Assembly (NCBI GenBank): GCA_040752275.1
Contig: JBFMFH010000077.1
Location: 1 to 43,170, forward strand
Source of the DNA: JBFMFH01 sp040752275
GTDB lineage: Bacteria > Acidobacteriota > Vicinamibacteria > Vicinamibacterales > JAKQTR01
Length of the DNA: 43,170 bases
Direction of reading: 5' to 3'
Position numbers and translations under genes: made by a program. Within the stretch, counting starts at the first letter, position 1. Each line of letters begins with the position of its first letter. The notes under the pieces were generated by a model. That model had not been told where the DNA came from and did no database searches. It saw only the letters and a list, made by a program, of their open reading frames with translations. Below are positions 28,744 to 39,547 of this stretch, one piece after another.

Positions 28744-31700
28744 ATGTTGCGCAGCACGATCACTCGCAGGCCGGACGTGTCGGCGGCCCTCACCGGCCAC
28801 GAGCCGCCGCTGCGCGCGGAGCTCTTCAGCCGCGAACAGATGGCGCAGCACGGGAAGGTACTGGCCGGCGCTCACCGGCTCAGCGCCATGCGCGGCTCCG
28901 ACGAACTCCTGGCACGGCTGGCCCAGAACGAGACGCTGCTCGTCACGGTCCGATCGCTGTTGACGGTGGCGGTGGACGACGACCGTAGGGTCACGCCGGC
29001 TGGGGAGTGGCTGCTCGACAACTTCTACGTGATCGACGAGCAGATCCGAACGGCCCGGCAGCACCTTCCGCCCGGGTACAGCCGCGAGCTGCCGTGTCTT
29101 GCCGACGGCCCGTCAGCCGCGCTGCCGCGTGTCTACGACATTGCCCTCGAGACGATCGCGCACGGCGATGGCCGCCTGGATGGCGAGGGTCTCGGCAGCT
29201 TCGTCTCCGCCTACCAGACGGTGACGCCCCTGACGATGGGCGAACTGTGGGCCATCCCCATCATGCTGCGACTGGCCCTGCTCGAGAACCTCCGCCGAGT
29301 GGCGGCCCGAATCGGGGCCGACCGCGTGGATCGGAACCGCGCGAACCACTGGGCGGATCAGATGACGGCGACGGCAGAAGAGGACCCGAAGAGCCTCATT
29401 CTGCTGATCGCCGACATGGCGCGGTCGGACCCGCCGATGGTCGGGTCGTTCGTTGCCGAGTTCGCCCGTCGCCTGCAGGGCAAGAGCCCGGCGCTGGCCC
29501 TGCCGCTCACGTGGATCGAACAGCGGCTGTCGGAAGACGGCCTGACGATCGAACTCCTGGTCCAGTCGGAGAACCAGCAGCAGGCCGCCGACCAGGTGTC
29601 GATCAGCAACAGCATCAAGAGCCTGAGGTTCCTCGGCGCCGCCGACTGGCGCGACTTCGTCGAAGCCAAGAGTGGCGTGGAGCAGATCCTGCGAGGGGAT
29701 CCGGCCGGTGCGTATGCCCTGATGGACTTCGCCACGAGGGACCAGTATCGCCACGTCGTGGAGACCACGGCCAGGCGGAGCGGCCGAACGGAAGGCGAGG
29801 TCGCCAGCCTCGCGATCTCCCTCGCCCGGGACGCCGCCGCTGCCGGGCGTCTCGACGCCAGGGCCGCCCACGTCGGCTTCTACCTCGTCGACCGAGGGCT
29901 CTCTCAGCTCGAACGCACAGCGCGAACGCGCTTCTCCCTCGTCGAGACGGTGCGCCGCGCGGGTCTCGGCCACCCGCTCGCGCTCTACCTCGGAAGCATC
30001 GCCGCCCTCACACTGCTGGCCACGGCGGCCCTGATCGTCGCGGTGCGAGGGAGTGGTCTGGATGGCTGGCTCCTCGGGCTCTTCGGGATGCTCATCCTGC
30101 CGTGTGCCAGCCAGGTGGCCGTCGCCCTCGTCCACGCCATCGTCCCCAGGCTGGCAACGCCACGGGCCCTGCCGAAAATGGATCTGTCGGCCGGCATCCC
30201 GCCGGCTTCGCGGACCCTGGTCGTCGTTCCAAGTCTCCTCACGAGTCCGGAGAACGTCGAGCACCTGGCCGAAGCCCTCGAGGTGCGCTTCCTCGGCAAC
30301 CGGGACGACCACATTTCCTTCGGCCTCCTGACGGACCTGGCCGACGCGTCCAGGGAGACCCTTCCGGAGGACGATGCCCTGGAACGGCTTGCCGAGCAGC
30401 GGATCAACGGGCTCAACGACAAGTACGGCGCCTCGTTCTTTCTCTTTCACCGCCCGCGCCTCTGGAATCCTGAGGAGCGCATCTGGATGGGGTACGAGCG
30501 CAAGCGCGGGAAGCTCGCGGACCTGAACGCACTGCTCCGAGGCCGATCGAACGGCGTCTTCTCCCGCGTCGTCGGCGATGCCGGGATCCTCCGGCACGTG
30601 AAGTACGTGATCACGCTCGACGCAGACACGCAACTGCCGCGGGACGCCGCCCGGCAGCTCATCGGCGCCATGATGCATCCGCTCAACCGCGCGCGGTACG
30701 ATGAGACCGCCGAGCGCGTGACCGAGGGGTACGGCATCTTGCAGCCGCGGGTGGCCGCCAGCCTGCCCGGCGCCAGCCGGTCTCGCTACGCTCGCCTGTG
30801 GACGAGCGACCCAGGCATCGATCCCTACACCCGAGTCGTATCCGACGTCTACCAGGATCTGTTCGGCGAGGGCTCCTTCATCGGCAAGGGCATCTACGAC
30901 GTCGATGCGTTCGACCTGGCCGTGAGCGGCCGCTTCCCGGAGAACCGAATCCTCAGCCACGACCTGCTGGAAGGATGCTACGCGCGCGCCGGGCTCGTGA
31001 CCGACGTGCAGGTGTACGAGGAACACCCGTCCCGGTACGAAGACGACGTGCGGCGGCGGTACCGCTGGATCCGCGGCGACTGGCAGTTGTGGCGATGGAT
31101 GCTCCCGGCGGTTCCCGGTCGAGACGGGCGGCGCACCAGAAACCCGCTCTCGGCGCTGGGCCGATGGAAGCTGTTCGACAATCTCCGCCGCAGCCTCGCG
31201 CCCGCGGCGCTGGTGGGTTTGTTCCTCGCGGCGTGGGCCGCGCTCTCGCCCGTATGGGCCTGGACCCTTGTCGGCGCAGGCTGCCTGCTGGTCCCGGCCC
31301 TGGTCGCATCGCTTCCCGGTATCGTCCGGAAGCCGGCCGACGTGCTGCTCGCCCGGCATCTCGAGAGCAGCGCGCGCGCGGTCGGGCGACAAGCTGCGCA
31401 GGCTCTGGTGACGCTCGCGTGTCTCCCGTACGAAGCCTCCTTCAGCCTTGCTGCCGCACTGCGCACCGCCGCGCGACTGTTCATCACGCGCAGACGACTC
31501 CTTGAATGGACGCCGTCCGGCGACGGGACGCATCCCGGCACGCGCGGCCTGACTGGCGCGTGGGCGAGGATGTGGATCGGCCCCGCGCTTGCCGTGGCCG
31601 CGGGGGTGTATCTCCTGCTGGCGCGGCCATCGGGACTCCTTGCCGCCGCGCCGATCGTCATCCTCTGGCTGGGAGGCCCGGCGATCACCTGGCACCTCGG

Positions 31701-34700
31701 CCGTCCGCCCACCCGGCGCGGCGCGCGGTTGACGACAAGCCAGTTGCGTTTCCTGCGCGCCGTCGCGCGCCGGACCTGGGGCTTCTTTGACACCTACGTC
31801 GGCCCCGACGATCACTGGCTGCCGCCGGACAACTACCAGGAGCTGCCCGCGACAGGGATTGCGCATCGCACGTCGCCGACCAACATGGGACTTGCGCTGC
31901 TGGCCAATCTTTCCGCCTGCGACTTCGGCTACATCTCGGCCGGCCGGCTTCTGGATCGCACCGCGCGCGCCTTCGAGGCGATGTCGAGGATGGAGCGCTA
32001 CCACGGGCACTTCTACAACTGGTACGACACCCAATCGCTCGCGCCGCTCGAGCCCCGGTACATCTCCTCGGTGGACAGCGGCAATCTGGCCGGCCACCTC
32101 CTGACGCTGCGACCGGGGCTGCTCGCGCTGGAGGGCGAGCCGATTCTGCCGGCTCGCGTGTTCCAGGGATTGCGCGATACGTTCGCACTCGTGGCCGACA
32201 CCTGTGTGGGCGCGACCACGCCTGCCCTAGCGCGGCTGCAGAGGGAGCTCGACGCGGTCTGTCAGTCCGGGCCGAAGACGATCCCGGATGGCCGGGTGGC
32301 ACTCGAGCGTCTCGCCCGGGAGAGCCGTGCGCTGGCAATCGCGCTGGCCGCTTCTACCGAGCGGGTAGCTGGCAGGTGGGCCGCAGCCGTGGCCGCCCAG
32401 TGCTGGGATGTCCTTGACGATCTCGGGCACCTGGCGCCGTGGACGTCGCTCCCAGCCTCGGCCACGCCGCAGGTGCATCTTCCAGGGTTCACCTCGATTC
32501 CGACCTTGGGCGAGCTGGCAGCGCTCGACAGCGAGCCTGCCGGACCGGCCAGGGCGCGGGTCGCAGCGTTGGGCCGCCTGGCGGCGCAGGCCGCCGATCT
32601 TGCGGAGATGGAGTGGAGCCTCCTGTTCGATCAGACCCGCCAGCTCCTGTCCATCGGGTACAGCCTCAGTGAGCGCCGGCGCGACGCCAGCTACTACGAC
32701 CTGCTCGCCTCCGAAGCGCGTCTCTCTACGTTCGTCGCGATTGCGCAGGGGCATCTGCCTCAGGAAAGCTGGTTCGCTCTCGGCCGCCTGCTCACGTCGG
32801 CAGCGGGCGAGCCGGTGCTGTTATCGTGGAGCGGCTCGATGTTCGAGTACCTCATGCCGCTCATCGTGATGCCTGGCTACGATGGGACGCTGCTCGACCA
32901 GACGTGCAAGGCGGCGGTCAAGCGGCAGATCGAGTACGGCAGACACCGCGGGGTGCCCTGGGGCATCTCCGAATCTGGCTACAGCCTGATCGATGTCCGG
33001 CTCATCTACCAGTACCGGGCGTTCGGCGTGCCGGGTCTCGGCCTCAAGCGGGGCCTCGCCGACGATCTCGTCGTCGCACCGTACGCGTCGGCACTTGCGC
33101 TGCTGGTCTCCCCAGAGGCGGCCTGCTCGAACCTCCAGCGGCTCGCGGCAGAGGGCTTCGAGGGCAGCCTCGGCTTCTACGAAGCCATCGACTACACGCC
33201 GGCGCGCCTGCCGCACGGCCAGTCGCATGCCCTGGTCCGCGCCTACATGACGCATCACCAGGGGATGACGTTCCTGTCGCTGGCGCACGTGCTTCTCGAG
33301 GGACGGATGCAGGAGCGTTTTGCGGCCGACCCGGCGTTCCAGGCGACGGCGCTGCTGCTCCAGGAGCGGATCCCTCGCGCCCGTGCGCACTACCTGCCGG
33401 CGACCCCGGTCACCGACGCCCGCATCGCTCCGGCGGGCTCCCAGATCGCCCTGCGGTCGATTCACGGGCCCGACACAGCGGCACCCGAAGTGCAGTTGCT
33501 GTCGAACGGACGCTACCACGTGGTGGTAACCAACGCAGGCGGCGGGTACAGCCGCTGGAAGGACCTTGCCGTCACACGCTGGCGCGAGGATGTGACCTCG
33601 GACAACTGGGGGACGTTCTGCTATATCCGTGACGTTGCAGACGGCGCGTTCTGGTCCACGGCGCACCAGCCGACCCTGCAGCCGCTCGATCGGTTCGAGG
33701 CGGTGTTCTCGGACGCCCGAGCCGAGTTCCGCAGCAGGAGTCACCAGATCGAGAGTCACGCCGAGATCGCCGTGTCGCCCGAGGACGACGTGGAGCTTCG
33801 CCGCGTGCGCCTGACCAACTGCGGCCGCACGCGCCGGACGATCGAGGTGACAAGCTACGCGGAAGTCGCGCTCGCGGATCCGGTGGCCGACGCGTTGCAC
33901 CCGGCGTTCAGCAACCTCTTCGTCCAGACCGAGATCGTCCCGGAGCAGGGCGCGATCCTCTGTACGAGGCGTCCCCGTTCGCGCGGCGAATCGTCGCCGT
34001 GGATGTTCCATCTCCTGGCGGCGCATGGGGGCGGCCATACCGGTGTGCTGTCCTACGAGACCGACCGGCTCCGCTTCCTGGGGCGCGGCCGGACGCCCGC
34101 CGACCCGAGCGCGATGCGCGTGAGGGGCCCGCTGTCCGGCACTGAAGGATCGGTGCTCGATCCCATCGTGGCGATCCGCGGCTGCTTCGTGCTCGATCCG
34201 GACGAGTCGGTGACGGTTGACGTCGTGTCGGGCGTGGCCGGCACGCGTGGCGCCGGCCTCGCCCTCGTGGGCAAGTACCAGGATCGGCGCCTCGCCAACC
34301 GCGTGTTCGCGCTCGCGTCCACGCACGCGCAGATTGTCCTGCAGCAGCTGAATACCAGCGAGGCGGACGCGCAGCTCTACTGCCGCCTGGCCGGGTCGAT
34401 CATCTACGCGAACCCGTCGCTGCGCGCGGATGCGGCCACGTTCGCGGCGAACCGGCGCGGGCAGTCTGGGCTGTGGGGGTACTCCGTGTCCGGGGACGTG
34501 CCGATCGTCCTCCTCCAGATCGGTGACGCGGCGCACATCGAACTGGCACGTCAGCTGGTGCAGGCACACGCCTACTGGCGCTTGAAAGGTCTGGCGGTGG
34601 ACCTCGTGATCTGGAACGACGATCGCGCCGGCTACCGGCAGGTGCTCCAGGAACAGATCCTCGGTCTCATCGCGGCCGGCGTCGAAACCAATGCGTCGGC

Positions 34701-37359
34701 CCGCACGGGGGCGATCTTCGTTCGCCCCGCCGAGCAGATCTCGACCGAGGACCGCACGCTGTTCCATGCGGTCGCGAGGGCGATCATCTCCGACAGCCGC
34801 GGCTCGCTGGAGGACCAGATCGACGGCCGTCCGGCGGAGCCGCTGCCTGCGACCGTCACGTCAGTTTCGACCAGGCGTCCGCCAGTTCCAGCACAGATTC
34901 CGCCGCGAGACGACCTCGCGTTCTTCAACGGGCTGGGTGGCTTCACTCCGGACGGCCGCGAGTACATCATCACGACCGGGTCCGGGGCAGTCACGCCGGC
35001 GCCGTGGGTGAACGTCCTGGCGAATCCCGGGTTCGGGACGGTGCTCTCGGAAAGCGGCTCCGCCTACACCTGGGCGGACAACGCGCACGAGTTCCGCCTG
35101 ACGCCGTGGAGCAACGACCCGGTGACCGATGGCGGCGGAGAGGCCTTCTACCTTCGTGACGAAGACAGCGGCCACTTCTGGTCGCCGACGCCGCTGCCGG
35201 CCGGAGGCGACGCGCCGTACACGATCCGGCACGGATTCGGCTACAGTGTGTACGAGCACACCGAGGCCGGCATCGCAACGGAGTTGTGGGTGTATGTCGA
35301 CCTGACAGCGCCCGTGAAGTGGTCGGTTCTCAAGATCAGCAACATGTCCGGCGGTTCACGCCGGTTGTCCGTCACCGGCTACGTCGAGTGGGTTCTTGGC
35401 GACCTGCGTGCAAGAGCGGCGCCGCACGTCATGACCAGCGTCGATCCGATCACCGGTGCCGTGCTCGCCGAGAATACGTACAACGCCGACTTCGCGGGGC
35501 GCACGGCCTTCTTTCATGCCGGCGATCCGATCCGGTGCATGACGGGCGATCGCACCGAGTTCATCGGTCGCAACGGAACACTCGCCAAGCCAGCTGCGAT
35601 GCGGCGATCGACACTCTGCGGCCGCACGGGCGGCGGGTTCGACCCCTGCGCAGCGATCCAGGTGGCCTTCGAGTTGCCGCCCGGGCAGCAACGCGAGGTC
35701 GTTTTCCGCCTCGGTGTCGGCCGCGATACCGATACGCCGGTAAGCGTGCTCAGCAGCAACCGGGGACCCGCTGCGGCGCGCGCGGCGCTGGACGCCGTCT
35801 GGCAGCACTGGAACCACGCGCTCGGGGCGGTGCACGTCGAGACACCCGACCGGGCGCTCAACATGCTCGCCAACGGCTGGCTGCTCTACCAGACCATGGC
35901 GAGCCGGCTATGGGGCCGCAGCGGCTTCTATCAGTCCGGGGGCGCCTTCGGATTCCGCGATCAACTGCAGGACGTCATGGCGCTCGTGCACGCGGAACCG
36001 CGGCTCGTACGGCAGCACCTGCTGCGGTCTGCGTCACGTCAGTTCAGGGAAGGGGACGTGCAACACTGGTGGCATCCGCCGGCGGGCCGCGGGGTTCGCA
36101 CCCATTGCTCCGACGACTACCTCTGGCTGCCGCTCGCCACGTGCCGCTACGTCGAGGCGACCGGCGACATCGGGGTCCTCGAGGAACAGGTTCCCTTCAT
36201 CGAAGGCCGACAGATCAGCCCAGACGAGGACTCCTACTACGATCTGCCCGCCACGTCGGAGGAGTGCGCCAGTCTGTACGATCACTGTACGCGCGCGGTC
36301 GTGAACGGTCTCCGGTTCGGCGAGCACGGTCTGCCGCTCATCGGATCCGGCGACTGGAACGACGGCATGAACCTCGTCGGTGCCGCAGGGCGCGGCGAGA
36401 GCGTTTGGCTGGGATTCCTCCTCTACGATGTGCTGACGAAGTTCGCTGATATCGCCCACCGACACAACGACCTGGCCTTCGCGGATCGCTGCCGGTCCGA
36501 GGCCGCGGCGCTGCAGCGCCACCTCGAAGATGCCGGGTGGGACGGGGCGTGGTACCGGCGCGCCTACTTCGACGACGGGTCGCCGCTCGGCTCGTCGAGC
36601 AACCCGGAGTGCCAGATTGACTCGATTGCGCAGAGCTGGTCGGTCCTCTCCGGCGCCGCCGGTCTGACGCGTGCTCGCGCCGCGATGAACGCCGTGGGCA
36701 CTCGGCTCGTCCGACGCGACGACGGGATCGTTCGCCTGCTCGATCCGCCCTTCGACACATCCGATCTGGACCCCGGCTATGTTAAGGGGTACGTCCCGGG
36801 CGTACGGGAGAACGGAGGGCAGTACACCCACGCGGCCGTCTGGGCGGCCATGGCGTTTGCCGAGCTTGGTGACACAACGCACGCATGGGACCTGTGGCGT
36901 CTGATCAACCCGATCGCCCACGGAGCGTCACCGGCCGAGATCGAGACGTACAAGGTCGAGCCCTACGCGGTGGCGGCCGACGTCTACGCCCTGAGTCCGC
37001 ACGTCGGGCGAGGCGGGTGGACGTGGTACACGGGATCCGCCGCGTGGATGTACCGGCTCATCGTCGAGTCGCTCCTCGGCTTGAGGCTGGAGGGCAACCG
37101 CCTGCGGATCGCGCCGTGCCTCCCCGAGGATTGGACAGGTTTCACGGTGCACTACCGCTTCCGCGAAACGGTCTACCACATTGTCGTGCATCAGACAGCG
37201 CAGACAACCGGTGAGGAGCGTGTGAGCATCGACGGGCGCGACGCCGTCGGTGTGGCTGTTCCGCTCCTCGATGATCACCTGGAGCACCGGGCGGAAGTCT
37301 GGGTGCGCGCCGTCGGGCGATCTGGGGAGGTCGGGTCCAGCGGTACGCGTGGAGAGTGA
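28744..37359 (+). CDS. ndvB: cyclic beta-1,2-glucan synthase (NdvB/ChvB/Cgs-like)
   Basis: 2871 residues, the usual giant length of the family. Order of parts: N-terminal helical region; membrane segments about 415-470; GT84 glycosyltransferase about 485-800 with DADTQLPRD (about 626), EGSFIGKGIYDVDAF, SHDLLEGCYARAG and RRRYRWIRGDWQLWRWML (about 770); further membrane segments about 815-980; a glycoamylase-like domain from about 1013 (GFFDTYVGPDDHWLPPDNYQ) to about 1525 (HHQGMTFLSLAHVL); then GH94-type phosphorylase modules to the C-terminus, with GDWNDGMN near 2537. Such enzymes use UDP-glucose and move glucans across the inner membrane; the GH94 part trims chain length. No frameshift is seen. 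Confidence 0.95.
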   Translation: MLRSTITRRPDVSAALTGHEPPLRAELFSREQMAQHGKVLAGAHRLSAMRGSDELLARLAQNETLLVTVRSLLTVAVDDDRRVTPAGEWLLDNFYVIDEQIRTARQHLPPGYSRELPCLADGPSAALPRVYDIALETIAHGDGRLDGEGLGSFVSAYQTVTPLTMGELWAIPIMLRLALLENLRRVAARIGADRVDRNRANHWADQMTATAEEDPKSLILLIADMARSDPPMVGSFVAEFARRLQGKSPALALPLTWIEQRLSEDGLTIELLVQSENQQQAADQVSISNSIKSLRFLGAADWRDFVEAKSGVEQILRGDPAGAYALMDFATRDQYRHVVETTARRSGRTEGEVASLAISLARDAAAAGRLDARAAHVGFYLVDRGLSQLERTARTRFSLVETVRRAGLGHPLALYLGSIAALTLLATAALIVAVRGSGLDGWLLGLFGMLILPCASQVAVALVHAIVPRLATPRALPKMDLSAGIPPASRTLVVVPSLLTSPENVEHLAEALEVRFLGNRDDHISFGLLTDLADASRETLPEDDALERLAEQRINGLNDKYGASFFLFHRPRLWNPEERIWMGYERKRGKLADLNALLRGRSNGVFSRVVGDAGILRHVKYVITLDADTQLPRDAARQLIGAMMHPLNRARYDETAERVTEGYGILQPRVAASLPGASRSRYARLWTSDPGIDPYTRVVSDVYQDLFGEGSFIGKGIYDVDAFDLAVSGRFPENRILSHDLLEGCYARAGLVTDVQVYEEHPSRYEDDVRRRYRWIRGDWQLWRWMLPAVPGRDGRRTRNPLSALGRWKLFDNLRRSLAPAALVGLFLAAWAALSPVWAWTLVGAGCLLVPALVASLPGIVRKPADVLLARHLESSARAVGRQAAQALVTLACLPYEASFSLAAALRTAARLFITRRRLLEWTPSGDGTHPGTRGLTGAWARMWIGPALAVAAGVYLLLARPSGLLAAAPIVILWLGGPAITWHLGRPPTRRGARLTTSQLRFLRAVARRTWGFFDTYVGPDDHWLPPDNYQELPATGIAHRTSPTNMGLALLANLSACDFGYISAGRLLDRTARAFEAMSRMERYHGHFYNWYDTQSLAPLEPRYISSVDSGNLAGHLLTLRPGLLALEGEPILPARVFQGLRDTFALVADTCVGATTPALARLQRELDAVCQSGPKTIPDGRVALERLARESRALAIALAASTERVAGRWAAAVAAQCWDVLDDLGHLAPWTSLPASATPQVHLPGFTSIPTLGELAALDSEPAGPARARVAALGRLAAQAADLAEMEWSLLFDQTRQLLSIGYSLSERRRDASYYDLLASEARLSTFVAIAQGHLPQESWFALGRLLTSAAGEPVLLSWSGSMFEYLMPLIVMPGYDGTLLDQTCKAAVKRQIEYGRHRGVPWGISESGYSLIDVRLIYQYRAFGVPGLGLKRGLADDLVVAPYASALALLVSPEAACSNLQRLAAEGFEGSLGFYEAIDYTPARLPHGQSHALVRAYMTHHQGMTFLSLAHVLLEGRMQERFAADPAFQATALLLQERIPRARAHYLPATPVTDARIAPAGSQIALRSIHGPDTAAPEVQLLSNGRYHVVVTNAGGGYSRWKDLAVTRWREDVTSDNWGTFCYIRDVADGAFWSTAHQPTLQPLDRFEAVFSDARAEFRSRSHQIESHAEIAVSPEDDVELRRVRLTNCGRTRRTIEVTSYAEVALADPVADALHPAFSNLFVQTEIVPEQGAILCTRRPRSRGESSPWMFHLLAAHGGGHTGVLSYETDRLRFLGRGRTPADPSAMRVRGPLSGTEGSVLDPIVAIRGCFVLDPDESVTVDVVSGVAGTRGAGLALVGKYQDRRLANRVFALASTHAQIVLQQLNTSEADAQLYCRLAGSIIYANPSLRADAATFAANRRGQSGLWGYSVSGDVPIVLLQIGDAAHIELARQLVQAHAYWRLKGLAVDLVIWNDDRAGYRQVLQEQILGLIAAGVETNASARTGAIFVRPAEQISTEDRTLFHAVARAIISDSRGSLEDQIDGRPAEPLPATVTSVSTRRPPVPAQIPPRDDLAFFNGLGGFTPDGREYIITTGSGAVTPAPWVNVLANPGFGTVLSESGSAYTWADNAHEFRLTPWSNDPVTDGGGEAFYLRDEDSGHFWSPTPLPAGGDAPYTIRHGFGYSVYEHTEAGIATELWVYVDLTAPVKWSVLKISNMSGGSRRLSVTGYVEWVLGDLRARAAPHVMTSVDPITGAVLAENTYNADFAGRTAFFHAGDPIRCMTGDRTEFIGRNGTLAKPAAMRRSTLCGRTGGGFDPCAAIQVAFELPPGQQREVVFRLGVGRDTDTPVSVLSSNRGPAAARAALDAVWQHWNHALGAVHVETPDRALNMLANGWLLYQTMASRLWGRSGFYQSGGAFGFRDQLQDVMALVHAEPRLVRQHLLRSASRQFREGDVQHWWHPPAGRGVRTHCSDDYLWLPLATCRYVEATGDIGVLEEQVPFIEGRQISPDEDSYYDLPATSEECASLYDHCTRAVVNGLRFGEHGLPLIGSGDWNDGMNLVGAAGRGESVWLGFLLYDVLTKFADIAHRHNDLAFADRCRSEAAALQRHLEDAGWDGAWYRRAYFDDGSPLGSSSNPECQIDSIAQSWSVLSGAAGLTRARAAMNAVGTRLVRRDDGIVRLLDPPFDTSDLDPGYVKGYVPGVRENGGQYTHAAVWAAMAFAELGDTTHAWDLWRLINPIAHGASPAEIETYKVEPYAVAADVYALSPHVGRGGWTWYTGSAAWMYRLIVESLLGLRLEGNRLRIAPCLPEDWTGFTVHYRFRETVYHIVVHQTAQTTGEERVSIDGRDAVGVAVPLLDDHLEHRAEVWVRAVGRSGEVGSSGTRGE

Positions 37360-37380
37360 GCGCAAGCTCCGATCAGATCC

Positions 37381-39519
37381 TCATCTCAACACGTACAGCG
37401 GCATCCTCGGAAACGCGAACGTCCCGGCGACATCGTCGACGATGTTGACCTGGCAGGTATAGAGCCCCGGCTCAAGAACGCCCGGCGGCACGTTCACCTC
37501 GAAGGCGACCGCCCGCCGATCCTTGACGTTCAACTGCTCGGCCGAGACCAGTCCGGTCTGGTACACGCGCCGGATGCCCTTGTAGAACGCGACGTTCGAC
37601 AGCACACGCACAGGCGACTGGACGTTCGGGGACTTCGAGGATGCCGGCGTACCCGGCGCACCGGGTGGAGGAGCGGGCGGCGTGCCGGGATCGTAGATCT
37701 CGTAGAAGAACGTCAGCGGCTGGTTGCGCTGCACGACCTTGGTGACGCTGCCGACGAGTTCCTGGCCGCTCTGCACGAGGGGATTCGTACGCTTCTTTGC
37801 CGCGGGCATCCGCTGCGCCACCATGATGACCGAGCTCAGCTCGGGCTTCTGTTGCGTGACGTCCGGGATCACCAGCGTCGTGTCCAGCGAACCGATGGTG
37901 CCGTCCTGGTTCTCGCGAATGACCACTCGCAGGTGGTATCTCCCCGGCGGCAGCTCGAAACTCGTGGCGTACTGGACGTTCTTGCGGCGGACCTCCTTCG
38001 TGGCGTCGACGTTGAGCTTGACCGTGTCCTGGATGAATGCCACGGGCCGCTGCTGCTGGTTGCGGACGACGCCTAGGACGTCGAGGGTGGCGCGGTCCTG
38101 GTTGCGCGATGTCGAAAACGGCACCTCCGAGCCAGGGACGACGAGCCACAGCGGGACGTAGTACCGGTTCTCGCCCACCCGGAAGTAGCCGACGTCGGCG
38201 TGGATGGGCAGGTCGGTTGGCGGCAGGCCCATCAGAAGGAACTCCTGCATCTGCTGGGCCCGATCGTCGCGGCCCGAGTGGGCGAAGTCCCGCGGCGCGA
38301 AGTAGCCGGATCGGTACTCCAGCTTGAGATCGGGCCGGTTGACACGGACCCTGATGCGGCGGTAGCGGCCGTCCTGGGCGGGATTCGTGCTGCTGTACCC
38401 GAGCAGGTAGTACGCCGTCGTGTCCTTCACCACCTGCGCGAAGACCTCTCCGAAGTCGTTGCGATCGAAGAAGGCCTTGCCGCCGGTGTCCTCGGCGAGG
38501 GTGGTGAGCGTGTCCTGGGAGGCCGAGAACCGATCGCGGGCGCCGGCCATCCCCCGGCCGGAGAACGCGCTGGCGCCCCCGCGTGCGCTGGCCTGGCTGG
38601 CATCGCCTCCCGGCACGACTGCCGAGAGGCCGCGGGTATCGGCCGCGTAGATCGACACGTTGGCGCGGACGGCGTGGTCGATGACGAGGCGCAGCGACGC
38701 TTCGTTGTCGAGTCCACTCTGCGTCATGCCGCTGGAGAAGTAGATGACGGACTTCTTCTGCTCGATGTCCGCCAGCGTGTCGGCGAGGGCGCGCAGCGCC
38801 TCGAGCCGCCGATCGGTGTTGAAGATGGTGAACTCCGTGTCGTCGGGCGTGTAGGCGGCGCCCGTGTCCGGCGCGTCCTCCCCGCTCGGCTGTTCGGCGA
38901 ACGCCGAGCCTTCGACGGGACTCAACCGGTTGAGAGCCGCGACGAGCTCCGCCTTGTCGGAGGTGAAGTCCTGATCGACGGCGATCGACGTGCTGAAGCT
39001 CACGATGGCCATCGTGTCGGCCGGCGAGAGTTGGTCGTTGACATACTGCCGCGCCGACTCGGCCGCACGCCCGACGTCTTCCGGCTGCATCGAGCTGAGG
39101 TCGAAGAAGAGCACCATGATCCGCCGGTCCTTGAGGGTCACGGCAGGCTTCGGCTCAGGGGCGGCCGGCTTCCCGGCGGGCTTCGCCGGCGCCGGCACGG
39201 CTGGCTTCAGCTCTTCCTTCAGCGACGGCATGACGGGCGCGACAATCGTCGTCGCGACGTTGTCGAGCTCCTCGAAATCGAAGGTCGAGATGGTCTGCGG
39301 CTTGTTGTCCTCGAGGATCGTGAAGTCCTTCATCGTCAGGCCGCGGACGAGATTGCCGTCCTTGTCGCGCACGACCACGTTGACGATGACTATCTCGAGG
39401 CCGGACTTGAACCTCGGCTTCGGCTGTGGCGCCGACTGCGATGCCGCCAGCCGGGGTGAAGAGGCCCACGCTGAGAGGATGCCTGCCAGGACGACCAGAA
39501 CGGGGAGACGACGCAACAT
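37381..39519 (-). CDS. VWFA-related secreted protein (acidobacterial type)
   Basis: 712 residues. Signal peptide 1-27. An N-terminal beta domain follows (EIVIVNVVVRDKDGNLVRGL; MKDFTILEDNKPQTISTFDF), the start typical of the VWFA-related acidobacterial domain (TIGR03436). The von Willebrand A domain has a MIDAS-like DLSSM in RIMVLFFDLSSMQPEDVGRA, and VIYFSSGMTQSGLDNE. The C-terminal third is beta-rich with a Pro-rich insert (PPAPPPGAPGTPASS). Such proteins are expanded in Acidobacteriota, usually secreted, and of unknown function, possibly adhesion or complex assembly. It is probably co-transcribed behind the Oar-like gene, 28 bases upstream. Confidence 0.92.
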   Translation of the reverse strand: MLRRLPVLVVLAGILSAWASSPRLAASQSAPQPKPRFKSGLEIVIVNVVVRDKDGNLVRGLTMKDFTILEDNKPQTISTFDFEELDNVATTIVAPVMPSLKEELKPAVPAPAKPAGKPAAPEPKPAVTLKDRRIMVLFFDLSSMQPEDVGRAAESARQYVNDQLSPADTMAIVSFSTSIAVDQDFTSDKAELVAALNRLSPVEGSAFAEQPSGEDAPDTGAAYTPDDTEFTIFNTDRRLEALRALADTLADIEQKKSVIYFSSGMTQSGLDNEASLRLVIDHAVRANVSIYAADTRGLSAVVPGGDASQASARGGASAFSGRGMAGARDRFSASQDTLTTLAEDTGGKAFFDRNDFGEVFAQVVKDTTAYYLLGYSSTNPAQDGRYRRIRVRVNRPDLKLEYRSGYFAPRDFAHSGRDDRAQQMQEFLLMGLPPTDLPIHADVGYFRVGENRYYVPLWLVVPGSEVPFSTSRNQDRATLDVLGVVRNQQQRPVAFIQDTVKLNVDATKEVRRKNVQYATSFELPPGRYHLRVVIRENQDGTIGSLDTTLVIPDVTQQKPELSSVIMVAQRMPAAKKRTNPLVQSGQELVGSVTKVVQRNQPLTFFYEIYDPGTPPAPPPGAPGTPASSKSPNVQSPVRVLSNVAFYKGIRRVYQTGLVSAEQLNVKDRRAVAFEVNVPPGVLEPGLYTCQVNIVDDVAGTFAFPRMPLYVLR

Positions 39520-39547
39520 AGGACGACCTTGCCTTCGCGAGACCGGG

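Noticed and set aside
29113..32097. Minus-strand open frame of 994 codons opposite the glucan synthase gene
   Set aside because: It mirrors the GC-rich codons of the real gene; composition is Arg/Gly/Ala-rich, no domain is visible, and the plus strand has unmistakable GT84 motifs.
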